In this document: positions 47,069-58,678 of the stretch, in pieces
Position numbering within the stretch: the stretch's first letter is position 1
How the letters are laid out: every line of letters starts with the position of its first letter
Source of the DNA: Lactifluus volemus
Taxonomy: Eukaryota; Basidiomycota; Agaricomycetes; Russulales; Russulaceae
NCBI GenBank assembly: GCA_022376515.1
Contig: WTXI01000041.1
Coordinates: forward strand, 124,001-188,000
Direction: 5' to 3'
DNA length: 64,000 nt
The notes under the pieces: model-generated
What the model was told of the DNA's origin: nothing
The model's input: only the letters and a program-made list of their open reading frames with translations
Database searches by the model: none
Made by a program: the position numbers and the translations under genes

Positions 47069-47608
47069 TTATAATCTTTCAACGACAGACTCGATGATCT
47101 CGACTTCGACGTCAGAAATATCGTATTCTTTGAGAAGCTCCAGGCACTTGGAGACCACCTCGATGCCGTCATAGCCATTGAGAGATGCGGGCTTCACACC
47201 GATCCAGAGGACGACAGGTGCAAACCACATGTCTTCAGAGTCTCCGATGCGGACAATATTGAGGCTGGTCCACTGGACCTTCATCGATTTGAGAAGGTCA
47301 GACAACTGAGGAGCAAGGCGGTCTCCCCAGACATGTCTGATAGGGTGATTTCCGGGAATACCGAGCTCCTTCAACTTCCAGTTCTCCTCCGGGCCAGAAG
47401 GTACTTCCCACAGAGTAGTGCTAGAACGAGCGACCAAAGTTGGAGAAGAGCGGAGGCCGAGGTAGTAGAAATTAGCTTCCATTGCAGACAGGGGGGTTGG
47501 GAGCTCAGGATGTGGGTGGGAGATATCTCCTGTGGAGAGAGCATGACGGAGGGCCAAGATATCAGGGTCGGTCTGATCCTTCTCGGCCGCGGCGACGCAG
47601 CTTGCCAT
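47069..47608 (-). CDS. Conserved-looking hypothetical protein (179 aa)
   Basis: Open from ATG 47608 (MASCVAAAEKDQTDP) to a clean stop. I do not recognise a domain with certainty, but composition and continuity are those of a real soluble protein: LSAMEANFYYLGLRSSPTLV, IRHVWGDRLAPQLSDLL, FAPVVLWIGVKPASL, and an acidic C-terminus VEVEIIESVVERL. The frame stays open upstream of the ATG to residues ADDPNF, and a short candidate first exon (MPLQKSL, ending about 47720, gttatg donor) exists, but its phase fits only one weak acceptor. The true N-terminus may therefore be longer. No signal peptide or membrane segment. Function unknown. Confidence 0.65.
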   Translation of the reverse strand: MASCVAAAEKDQTDPDILALRHALSTGDISHPHPELPTPLSAMEANFYYLGLRSSPTLVARSSTTLWEVPSGPEENWKLKELGIPGNHPIRHVWGDRLAPQLSDLLKSMKVQWTSLNIVRIGDSEDMWFAPVVLWIGVKPASLNGYDGIEVVSKCLELLKEYDISDVEVEIIESVVERL

Positions 47609-49827
47609 GAAATTAGGATCATCAGCTGGAGAGATCGGTCACGGGGGGAGGAAGAGAGGAGACGAGTAGTTGAGCAAAGGAAGGCAGAAAAAGTGATGAG
47701 GACTAACTTCTCATAACCTTAGGCTTTTTTGAAGTGGCATCTTGTATTTGTATTGAGGAGTTGACTTGGTGTGTAACAAGAGATTGTTAAGAGGTAAAAC
47801 AAGGTATTTATAAGTGAAAGAGTTAAGGTTACATTTTTAGAAAGGGTGGTGGAGCGGACTGATAAGATAAGATAGTACTACGAATAGCGTTTTCAGTTTC
47901 AACGTCTGGCGAACCCAGTGCGCACCCTTGCCTTGAATTCATTCTACCGCTGCAGAGTTGGGTAGAACGAGGATGACTCCGAGAGTCAGACTCTGGAGCT
48001 GGACATCTCGGTGTGGCTCAGGATGTTAGGACTACTGAGCTGCAGTGAGTGGAAAGTTGCGGTAAAATTCAGCCACTAGTACTAGTAGCGAAAGTGGGTA
48101 TTTTTCGACCTCCTCTGCTGTGCTTCCGGATATGGGCCACCACCGCACTCGTCGTCACGCCAGAATGGAAATACAGTTTAGAGTCGCCGTCCACGGCCTT
48201 ATTTACTTACTTCCCGGGCCGTCGCCAGTAGTAGCACTAACTGACCAACGAACTAAGGTTTCTGACACGCCTTTTTATTTTGCGACTCCGGATGACGGAA
48301 CAGCTGCCTTTGATAGAACTCGGGCTCGGAAGGTCAATGTGGGAATCCATTGGGCGGCCTTCCATCCCCAGGGTAGAGTACAGTAGCTTGGAGATGCATT
48401 TCCGAAGAACGTTATTTGATTACTCTCAGGAACCCGGCTTTCCCAGCAATAGGGTCATAAATTTCGAATGCGCCGGAGGATCTCTGCTGCGGAGCCAAGT
48501 GATCTACGCATGATGGCGTAAAGGCGCCTCGTACCCTTCCGTCTCCCCCTGCTCAAAACGGGGCTGCCGCATGGACAAGGGCCTTACGCTATCTACTTGG
48601 GTGGGCCGTGAAACACCCCCCCCCCCCCTCACCACGGCAATCTGTTCTCCTATTGGCCTGTAGTACTACTACCAATGGCCAAAGGTATCAGATGTACGCC
48701 TCCGCCGCATCGCAGCTCCGCCTTTCGAAATGAGACAGCATTGTCGTGCACCTTCCGAGTCGAGAAGGTGGCTCCAGGTGGGTGCGCTGCATTTGTGAGG
48801 GAGTGGGGTTCAGAACTCGTTCCACGACGCGGCCAGTTCGGTCACGATCGTCTTGCGCCTCGAGTTTCAAACTTCAAAAGCTTTCAAGTTAAGTGCTACT
48901 CCGCGCGGCCTCGTGCCCCACAACCCACCCCCTGCGTTTTTCTGCCTTCTTTATCCCTCGTGTCTACCACGTGCCCCGATCTTTCCTCCAACTTCCTTTC
49001 TGAACTTAGTCTTCCTCGTGCCACTGATGGTCCATCCTTTGCAAATTTTTTGGGCTGTTTAGTTGCGTCCACCCCCGTTTCTCCGCGCTAAGTCTTCCGG
49101 CGTCTCGCTTTGCCCTCCGGACCTTTCAACTTCTCTCTTTCGGGGAGATCGCGAGCGCTCTGACATTGGCTTACGCACTCGTAGTACACTTACGATTTTC
49201 GGGTAGACTCGGAAGCCTTTCAGCGCGCTTCAACTGCTGTGTCTGTTCTTGACTCGACATTACACGCTTCGTACTGCAAGACCGTCTAGGAATATGCAAT
49301 GGAGAGCAAGTAAAGCGTCGCAGCTCGTTCCCTTGCTTCCAGATGTCTCCCATTCTCGATCTCGCCTCAAAGTGCTCTCGACCCGGCGGTGCCTCGATAC
49401 CGGCCTAGCACGCCCGTCGTTATAACTCTCGAAAAAAGGAAAGAACAAATCGTTTCCGCGCGATCGAGTCCATTTAGGTTTCCGACCACTCGGTATATGC
49501 CGATAATGGGACGTCGACACACTCTTGAGACGTCGCCCCATCCGCGGTCGGGTGGACTCAACGCGCGGTCGAACTTTGATGGTCCATTCTTCATAAAAGT
49601 TGACACTGGAAAGGTGATGGGGATAATTGTCCGTCCATGATTGTGAGGTTCTCAAAGCCGCCAAAGTGCGGTCCTGTCGACGCTCGGCCACTCTACCCGA
49701 ATTGCAAAATGATCGTTTTGGCGCGGGGCCAACATGTGCTATGGATGTGTGTTATGCGATTGTTTTTTTTTTATTGTCTGTTGGGTGAAAAATCCACCTG
49801 TTTCTTTATGTGTACTGCAGCGAGGTT
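47609..49827. other. Intergenic, nothing supported
   Basis: Contains a C11 run near 48617 and several overlapping open frames at 48675-49700. None shows family resemblance or splice consistency. Confidence 0.4.
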
Positions 49828-50048
49828 AATAAAGTTCAACTTGGTTGCTTGACAGTGCGCGAGGCCGCTTTGATCAGTCAGTTGATGGCGGTGGGGGGGG
49901 GGTGCCAGTGGATGATCGAGTTTTTTTTTCTCCGGTTGGAAAAGGCAAGGTTAAAGTTGACTACTTGACAGTGCGCGAGCCGCTTCGATCAGTCAGTTGA
50001 TGACGGTGAGGAGGTGGATGATCGAGTTTTTTTTCTTCAGTTGGAAAC
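49828..50048 (+). repeat. Two-unit tandem repeat, period about 115 bp
   Basis: The first unit runs about 49828-49946 and the second about 49949-50048. Shared words in order: aagttcaactt/aagttgacta, cttgacagtgcgcgag, gatcagtcagttgatg(g/a)cggtg, tggatgatcgagttttttttt and ttggaaa. The first unit has an extra G run (ggggggggg). Confidence 0.75.
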
Positions 50049-50174
50049 AAATAAATACCGGTATTGTAATGGTGGTCCAGAATACTAGTAGCATCACATG
50101 TGGCGTCTCCCCGCGCACTATCCTAGCAGAACGCCCAAGTAAATCCATCAAAGGCCAATCCGCTCAGTGTAAGA

Positions 50175-50465
50175 ATGACGCTATCCGAACATCTTCGCGC
50201 TCTTTCAGAATTTCGCATTTATGGAATTCGATTGATCTGGAAAGATCCGAAGTACGATCGAGACCCTGACGATGAAGTGCTGCCACGAGCTCAAGCGAGA
50301 AGAGCTGTACTGTACAGTACCGCCGCCACACGCCTCGGACTCGGAAACACCACAGCGAGTGGAAGGCTCACTGCAATAGGCGCTAGACGCGCGTTGACCA
50401 CTTGCAATGCCTTGTACCGCATTCCTGTGTTCGCTATCCTGAAGAAGCGAGCAGGCTATCAGTAG
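50175..50465 (+). CDS. Small hypothetical ORF (96 aa)
   Basis: ATG-initiated frame directly after the 115-bp repeat, basic overall and Arg/Ala-rich, ending in IPVFAILKKRAGYQ. No family is recognised, and no intron is needed. It could be a real small gene, or the remains of an exon, or chance. Confidence 0.25.
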   Translation: MTLSEHLRALSEFRIYGIRLIWKDPKYDRDPDDEVLPRAQARRAVLYSTAATRLGLGNTTASGRLTAIGARRALTTCNALYRIPVFAILKKRAGYQ

Positions 50466-51308
50466 CGGCAGATTGAATTGATGATCAGAATAACCACGAG
50501 CCGAGTGATGGATATCGCCACACGGGCCGGGAGTGCCTGCACAAGGTGCTGAGGTGACCTGGCCCCGCCCCCCCCGGCTGCCAAAATTCAAAAATGATTA
50601 TTGTTACACTAACTAACTGGTGTTACTGTCACGATTCCTTGGTTGACAAAAACCATTTTCCATCAAGAGTCGGCTTGGGAACCGTGTCTAATTTATGTAT
50701 GGCTCGGTGCCGCCTTTCCTCCACGTCACCTCCGCTTTGAATGCAACTTGGGTAGTACAGTAGTTTTGGATGGTGTACAAATGCATCTTGTGATAGATAC
50801 TGTAGGGCGTTTTGAAATTTGTTTATCATTTTGTTGGTGTGTAAGCTGAATTTGACATCACCGGAACGGAACGGCCATTTGTGGGTGATCGTACTCCCTT
50901 GTTACCATTTCTGCTTTTCCCTTTCAAGTTGCCAGGACCCATTTTGTCTTTACTATTATCCTTCATAAACGACCTGGGGGATAACTTGATGGTGAGGGTT
51001 GAATGAAAAAAAAAAACATACGGCAGCCGGGGATAACCCGGTGAGGTAAACGTAAACGGTTGTGTAAAGATCTGGACTTCTTTCCTCGGGACAAGGTCAC
51101 CCTTTGGGCCCTGACACCCGTTCGATCGCTAGGCCGGTCTGTTGGTTCAATGTCCTGTTCAAGCTCTCATTTACTCATATGAAGGTACCACGCCCCTCTC
51201 TTTCAACTCACACTGTGAATCCCGGTAATCCCTTCTCGGTTACCCTCTCTCTTTCCTCGCCCTCAAATACTTTCCCTCTTATTCCGTATCCTCAACCATC
51301 CCCCTTCA
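50466..51308. other. Upstream region of the CYP63-like gene
   Basis: Pyrimidine-rich just before the ATG (51190-51308), as is common in front of fungal genes. No clear TATA box or repeat. Confidence 0.5.
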
Positions 51309-53664
51309 ATGTCACCCAACCGTAAACTTACTTCGTTCGAAAAGTCCATCCCGGACTATCGCAAACGTATCCTTATCTCCCTCGCAAGGGCCATCCTTGT
51401 CCCTCCGCTCGTGACCTACCTCGCATTTCGTGTCGCTTGGAGATCGCTTTCCCCATGGCTTTCTTTTCCCTTAGCTCTCCTCAGCATTCCGGTCACCATC
51501 TGTCTCCGTTCCTACTATACGTTGTGGGTTCAAGACAGAGAAGCCGCCCACTTGGGCGCACAGCCCATCACACGCGTACGCGGTCGCTGGCCCGGAAATC
51601 TCGACGTCGTCCTCCGTCTTGTCAAGTCGTTCGAGGATGGTTATGTCCTCCAGGGCTTCGCCGACCTATTTGAGGAATATGGTTGTACGACGCTCAACAC
51701 GAGGTTCTTCTGGGATGATCAGGTGAGCACGGCTTACCGTCATTTTCCCGCGATCGGGACAGGCTACTTACGAGCTCGGATTAGATCATCTCCATGGACG
51801 AACAGGTCTTCAGATTCGTAGCCCACACTGGCTTCGCCCACTTCGAGAAGGGCATTTTGTGGCACGAGCGGATGTACGTCTTCCATCCCCCTCTCCAGCG
51901 CTTCCCTCTTAAACGCCGGTCCTTTTGACAGCGATAAACTCCTGGGAACAGGTCTTTTCAATGCGTGAGTGACTATGCTTCTTTTGATTGCCTTTATGCT
52001 CAATGTTATCCAGCGAAGGAAATCAGTGGAGAACGGTGCGGAAAAAGGCTTCTTCCCGCTCTTTAGCCGAACTGATTACCACCACCTTCGTTCATTTGAT
52101 GCAGGGCCGTCAAATAGCTCGTCCATTCTTCTCAAAGGAACGCATTTCGGACTTTCAGATCTTCGAGCAGACTTCTGCGAAAACCCTCAATCTCATCGCA
52201 AACCGCGCTGCCGCCGATGCACCTATCGACATACAGGATCTACTCCAGCGGTTTACCCTCGACTCTGCCGCCCTCTTTCTATGGGGCACTGCGCTCGACA
52301 CCCTTGATCAGCCACTCACGCAACCCGGACGTGTCGTCCTCGGTCCGAAAGGTTCTGCCCCAATCGACGGTGGTACCGAATGGGACGTGTTCACCGAAGC
52401 GTTTGAGACCGTCGCGGTACTTATCACCCGCCGGGGCGTGCAAGGTGACACGTGGCCATTGCTCGAGTTGTTCAAGGACAAAACAGAGGAGCCGATCCAG
52501 GTGATCATGGACTGGCTCGAACCCCTTGTGAAGCAAGCGATGACACGCAAGGCCAAGCATGTCGAGGCGAATGGCGATGTCAAGGTCAACGCACGCGACG
52601 ATGAAACCGTCTTTTTAGATTACCTCGCGTCTACAACTGATGGTCCGTCCACTTTATCTTTTATCTGTCTCCCGTGGTGGTCATTGAGATCGTGTGGCAG
52701 ACGTCGACCATGTCCGTTATGAATTGATCACGTTCCTTATCGCGTCACGAGACACAGTAAGCGCTCATGACTTTTTTTTTTGCTATGAGCTCAGCAGAGA
52801 ACTATTTATTGTTGCAGACATCCTCCCTTTTGACATTTGTCATATACCTACTCGCTCTTTACCCCGATGTGTGTCATCGTCTGAGGGAAGAAGTCGTCAA
52901 CACTTTTGGTCTCACAGGCACACCCTCCTACGAGCACCTCAAAGATATGGATTACCGTGCGTTTTCTGCTCACATCTTGTGTATCCTTGTAAGCATTGCT
53001 TGACTGATGTATGTATCCGGCAGTGCATTCGGTACTCAAAGAAACCCTGCGGCTCTTCTCCTCAGCACCTCTCGTTGCGCGGACGTCACGTGACGATCCC
53101 CTCGTCATCCCAAGCACGAACAAGTTGTATCTCCCGCCCAGAACGCAGATCATGATGTCCTCCCTATTGGCACACAAAAGACCAGATCTATGGGGCCCAG
53201 ACGCAGAAGAGTTCCGGCCCGAGCGGTGGTCCGAGCCCGCCCTACTCGAGAAGGTCGCGACAACACCTTTCATGTACTCGCCATTCTACGGCGGCCCGCG
53301 TATCGTGCGTTTTACCTCTCCCCATCTCTATATTCAACCGTCTTAATGATTATGATCGGTAGTGTCTGGGCAAGGAGTTTTCGCTGAATCAAGCAGGGTA
53401 CTTTATTGTGCGCCTGTTACAACGTTTCCAAGCCTTCCGCCTCGCACCGGAATTTATGCCCGCGGGGTCGCTGCCACCCGCCCACTGGGCAGGCATGCCT
53501 GGTCGCATGGGTGTCGAGAAGATTCACCCGGCGATCAACTTTACGATGCACAGCAAGGTGGGTTTTTACCCTTTTTCCGTTCCTGAATTTCTCATGACAT
53601 GGTGAAAATGTAGGGTGGTCTATGGTTGTTCGCGGACCCCGCTCTTTCGACTGACCATGCATAG
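51309..53664 (+). CDS. CYP63-like cytochrome P450 (intact, 605 aa)
   Basis: Microsomal P450 of the CYP63 type, a family known from white-rot fungi and related to fatty-acid/alkane hydroxylases. Exons: 51309-51722, 51785-51873, 51932-51964, 52014-52035, 52105-52642, 52701-52756, 52818-52956, 53024-53304, 53363-53557 and 53614-53664; phases close exactly. Two hydrophobic N-terminal segments (about 22-65) form the membrane anchor. Then RPFFSKERI, LQRFTLDSAALFLWG, I-helix ASRDTT (380-385), KETLR (436-440), FRPERW, and the heme loop FYGGPRICLG, with Cys525 as the first codon after an intron. Start and stop were set by family length and GGLWLF near the end. A likely substrate is a long-chain or aromatic hydrocarbon, but this is only family knowledge. 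No partner reductase is nearby. Confidence 0.9.
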
Positions 53665-56600
53665 TTTTCTGCGCGCCGTTGTATCCCCCATACGTCGTAG
53701 AGATACCCTCTTTTTCCCCTGTTGTACACCATCTTACGGGATGTCGGGATTGGACTTGCATGCCTTTTCCCTTTCCCCCCAACCCCCATTCATCTCACAC
53801 ATTTCTTGGTTTTGGTATAGTCACCGCGGATGTAATGTATGTTTTCTATTCGGAAAACTCCTCTAACGATTATACGTATTCCCTTTCCCTCCTTCTCTGT
53901 TGCAACCATCTCATTTTTTGCATATTTTTTTTTTCCCTTTACTTGATGCAAAATACAACACTAGTCAGAACTTTATCGTTATTCATAAAATTCGCCTCAT
54001 CCACCTGTGGTCCGTTGCGCACGCTAGGGCCTTTGTATCGCAGCGTCCGGGCACATGGGTGATTGGATCTGCAGGCACTGTCAACTATATGATAACATGT
54101 GAGAAAACGATTAGAGAGGATTACAAATTGCTCCGGTCTGCAAGGAGGATACCGGCGATGCGATCAGGAGTCGAGGAGGACCCGAGTTGCCGGTCAAAGC
54201 TGTCAAATGCGGGGGACGCGCGGGGTACACATTAATTTTAACAGTACGTTTCCCGCCCCGGGGGTGCCTTTTCACTCATAAGCTTCCGTGGTGTTCTCCC
54301 TCCCATCAGCGGTTTTCGCCCGCCCGCATTTCAAGTTTGTGTGAGAGCGAATACACGTACAACAACAGATAAACTAAAAGGTTGACACTGACAGCTTTTT
54401 TGTTTTCCCAGGGAAATTCCTTTTCCTTTCCACTTCCCAGCCCCCGGCGGTCATGGCCAGTGATGATGGCCTAATGGTCTCCTTATTGTTAAGCATGCAT
54501 AATTAGGTCACCCCCTCGCAACTGTCATTTTTTCAGTTGCTGTTAGCTCATCTGCTGCGCACTTTGTTTTTGTCCCTGAAGCAGCCCTGATGAGAAGCCG
54601 GTATTTACTCCCACTTGTTTTTGGCCTTGCGGCAATCGAAGGCTCGATTGAAGGTACACACGAGACCTTTGCTTTTGGAACCCCCCCTTTTTTCGACAAT
54701 CCTGCTGCGAAGGGAACGCCCGGATTTTATTATGTACTAACTTAGTGTGGAGAGAAACGCACCGTGGAAGAAGGGCTTTCTTCTGATCATGGACCATCAA
54801 CTCATTTTTACATACTGTAGTGGTATGCCACACCCACGCCGTTGAACGAAAGGAGAAGAGAGAAAAAAAAAACGCCAAAGTTTGTCCCATTCACGTCACG
54901 GTCCTCCCCCTTCTTTTGGGTTTGCGCCGCCTTATGGCCTATTTACTGTAATCCCGGTGGGAGTAAGTTTAGTGTGCACAAACCTACTACAGTAGATATG
55001 TGGGGCGTCAACGTGGGGTGGAACGGCTTCTATCTTGGTTCTTTCTTATTGGCTCAGGCTGTTGTCACCCACCGGGGATACTGTACATGTGAGTGAGCGC
55101 GCAGTTTGCGGCATTGATAGTGCTCCTCGCCCGAATTTCGGCTCAGGAACCCCCCCAACCCTCTAAGCTCTAAGTCCTAAACTCTAAGAATTTGAATGAT
55201 ATGGCCTTTACTAGTATCGGCCGCCGTCGTGAACCATCAACACCATCACCACCACTACTAACAGTACGGTATCCTTTCTGGAAACAACGGCACAAGTGCA
55301 AGTTGGTGCCTGAGGTCAAGGCTGCTGCAGTTGTTAGTAATAATGGTCCCTGTAACCTTTTTTTAGGGGAAGAAAAATTCGGTTCTTGCACGCCATTTTC
55401 TGGTCGTCTTGTTAGCTCCCGGGTTTCTGGCAGTACTACTCGGATAACGCGGAGAGCTTGGTACGTCACGGTATCCGTGTTCATGCTATCCGGATTCCGC
55501 CGCCGCCGTCATCCACACGGTCACCGTGGAGCCAGCAACGGCAAGGTAGCGGACTATCTATGCTGCAAGGTGGAACCGGAAACGGGCAAGTAGTACTACT
55601 AGTACTAGTAGAGCCACCTAGTAGTAAAATGTATATGTAGCACCCACTTCAGCTCGCTGTCCGCATTCTCAATTAATATTCAAGACGCGTAATACTGTAA
55701 TTTCGAAGATGGAAAAGGTCTTTCATGATCGACCTGAAGAAATTTTATGATAAAGGTGTAAAGGTGTGACGGAAGTGTCAGAGCGGCATCTCCGGCCCGG
55801 CCCAGGCAAGAAAAACAGTTGGTTCGGCCATCCATCAATTGTGAATGTGAAACATCGAAGTCCATTTTTTTTTCGCTCGTGTCGAAAGCTGTCGTCCCTC
55901 TAATGTATCAATTAAAAAGCGTCTACTTCCGCAAGGTTAGATACACCGCGCTCATTGTCACTGCCATCTCAGCCACAGACCGATTTTGGGAATCATTGGG
56001 AAAGGTCTGTTTGGCGCGTCGTTACGGTGTAACTAACTCTTGCGCCCCTCCGGCATCTTTGGGTAACCCGATCGAACATTCTTAATGGTCAGCGGCGTCT
56101 CTCTTGTTGTTGTTTTTTGATTTCTTTATGGTCGTTTCCATTTTCAGTGTTTACCCCGCGCTCACCGGCTGACTGCTCACAGGTCCCCTCGTCCCATTGC
56201 ATTTTAGGCCAAAGGTAGATAGATGCTAGACCCCGGCCCGTCGCCACAATTGTTTGGGAGAAGCGAGCTGGCCGTCTGGCCCTATCGGTCCTTCCCTACA
56301 CTGCGAATGGGGAAGGGCTGATCATACCAAGTTAGTAACTTCCATCACAACAGACCCTCGTATTGACAAGGGCCCTGCGTCAATTCTAATTTCTTACTCT
56401 CCAGAGAGAGCGTTGAAATGTTCAATCGGCTGCGCTGGACGTACCAGAACTGATTAAAGCATCACGTACCCTTGGGATCAAAACAACGCTCAAAGATGTG
56501 ACCCTCTGTCGCCGGCACATTTTGACAGTGATGGTCCTCTTATATGTCGCTCTCTCGACATCAAATGTTGCTCCAATAAGTAGAGGTGCGAAGCCCCGAC

Positions 56601-57066
56601 TCGCCTATAATTGAAAAAGTGGAAGTCGCATAAATGCCCCCGAAGGCGCCGGAAGAAGCCCGGGTTGGTCGCGCACAACATCCGAGCCTACCGTTCCCCC
56701 GTGTCCTTCTTACTTGATCGAGATTTTGGATTCATTAGCTCGGCGATCCTATCGTAGTGCCTCAGAGATTTACCGAGGCTTTGATTTTGATGACGCAACC
56801 CTCGACAGCTTACACCGACGTGAGCTGTATTGCGCCGATACAGAACCAGCGGTAGAATTCAGTCCCTTTACTGTTCTGTTTCCTGTAAAGTGAGATCGCA
56901 TTCATACTACACATACACCAGGTACGCATGGAGCGGCACAAGATATCGCGCAAGGGAGTTCATGATGTACTAAAGAGACTACAGCGATTTCAAGCATCGA
57001 ATGACGAGGTACTAGACACTATGTCAAACACTATGTATCAAAGAGAAGAGACCACTCAATGGTGAC
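53665..57066. other. Intergenic, nothing supported
   Basis: A 3.4-kb gap. Open frames such as 55192-55593 are not ATG-anchored genes with recognisable content. actagtacta-type short repeats occur near 55595. Confidence 0.45.
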
Positions 57067-58678
57067 TCACATGTCAAGGGATATAATTGGGGGAAGTAAT
57101 GGTATCATCCAGGTGTGGACTGTGACAGGGCGATTGGCGAGCTGGCGTGCGGTGATAAATTGTTCTTTTTCTATAGCCCACGGCGAGGATAAGGGTTCCA
57201 GCGAGGAAAAAGCTCCTATGAAAAGATCATGAAGGGAGGGCAGTACCCCCACGATCATGTCCCCAGAAAGCTCGTTCAGCGCAGGGACTATCAGCGGCAC
57301 CAGATCATTGGAAATACGCAGAGTCCTGACGGCTGGAAATAGTTGCAAAATTTCAAGCCATTGCGCGGAGTCCATGTCGCATTCGAGTCGCTTGGTTTGC
57401 CGCAGAACAGGATCCGATGGACAAATGTCGAGCTGTTCCACATTGTCAAGTAAAGTCGAAAAGTGGTCACATATCTGGGAAAGAGATGAGATCTGCCAAT
57501 CTAAGTCTCTGGAAAGCACTCCAATGGAAGATCTGTTGACTCGGAGTTCATGGTCATCCCCTGCCACTCCAAGGGCAATTGAGGCCGCAACGTTAGGTCG
57601 AATGGATATTGTCGCTATGAGTGGTATCTTGGGCTTTAATATGCGACCAATAAAGTAGGAAAAATGTGGCATCTCAAAGACAAGCTGGTTGAAGAACCGT
57701 ATATCCAGCTGGTCAACTTGAAGTAGAGGTGTATCGACCCGGGCTGCGAAGTCTTCAAGGTACTCGCTCACGCCCCGGAATGCCAATTTGGTGAGAGCGG
57801 GGAGGATTACGTGGGTCAATGGAGGTGAATGGTGATTTCTAGGATCAGGGTAAGAAGCTGGGGATTTGAATCCAATCTCAAAGCTTTTCAGATTGGTCAA
57901 TGTGGATAGGCATCGGACCATCGCTTCAGGCGAAATATACCCAGTATCTGGTATACACAAGAGTTGGAGGTTGACGAGGTTATGGGAAGATAGAAGAAGT
58001 TTTGGCAATCCTGGAAATGGGACGCCAATCAAAGAGACCCACTTGACATGTGGAACGGATCCCCCCATAAAGGTATCGGGAAGCGGCTCCCTCCAAACAA
58101 CAGACCGAAGGGAGAAAACCCAATGTGTCAGCGCTGGAAAGGGCTCCTGCATCACGGTGAAGAGTCGTTCTAACATATCATTTGACGTAGGGGCGATAGT
58201 TATCTGGCACACGCGATCACGATGCTCGAGAGCGGCAAAGATGTTATCTAAATCATTGCTTCGAGACCACGTTTGAAGGTCCAAGTTGGATACGACGATA
58301 GGAAAGCGCGGCCAGACATCCAACGTCTTCCTCACGGGTGTTGTACTAAAGCAGAAAAGTTGCAAATCAAGACGGTGGGGCGATGCATACACGACGGATC
58401 GCCATCTCCGGCATACGTGTACCAGCACGATCCAGCTCTGAGGTTGAGGCAACATGAATCGATTCGTTTGACAGAAGAAGTCGAAGATGTCCAGGAGAAC
58501 ATCTTCGGGGAGGGATCTAATGGTTACGCGTGGGAAAGAAATTACTGGCAGGTCTACCCCATCCCATGTCATTAATTGTTCCAACGGCGGGTCCAATATA
58601 ATGGAACCGCGACGTACCTATCCTTTGTCGTTCATTAAAGAATTCCTTCCGGTGACGCGCGATGATATGCTTTCTCAT
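57067..58678 (-). CDS. F-box/LRR-like protein (intact, 512 aa)
   Basis: Exons (minus): 58678-58618 and 58544-57067, with a 73-nt phase-1 intron (gtacgt...ccag). Exon 1 encodes MRKHIIARHRKEFFNERQRI only. Exon 2 opens with VISFPRVTIRSLPEDVLL and then VLVHVCRRWRSV. The leucine-rich part has VKWVSLIGVPFPGLPKLLL, SHNLVNLQLL, a TLTNLKSFEI segment and LAFRGVSEYLEDFAARVDTP. The family tail is modified (FITARQLANRPVTV). More diverged from the others than they are from each other, but complete. Likely an SCF adaptor; substrate unknown. Confidence 0.86.

Noticed and set aside
48675..49700. Overlapping open frames on both strands
   Set aside because: Mutually overlapping and of biased composition; no recognisable domain.
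13134..53664. A secondary-metabolite biosynthetic cluster
   Set aside because: Oxygenases and a transporter are present, but no polyketide synthase, NRPS, terpene cyclase, prenyltransferase or pathway regulator is seen, and the enzymes are spread over 40 kb among unrelated genes.
55192..55593. 133-codon open frame
   Set aside because: Low-complexity, no family resemblance, and no splice or promoter support.
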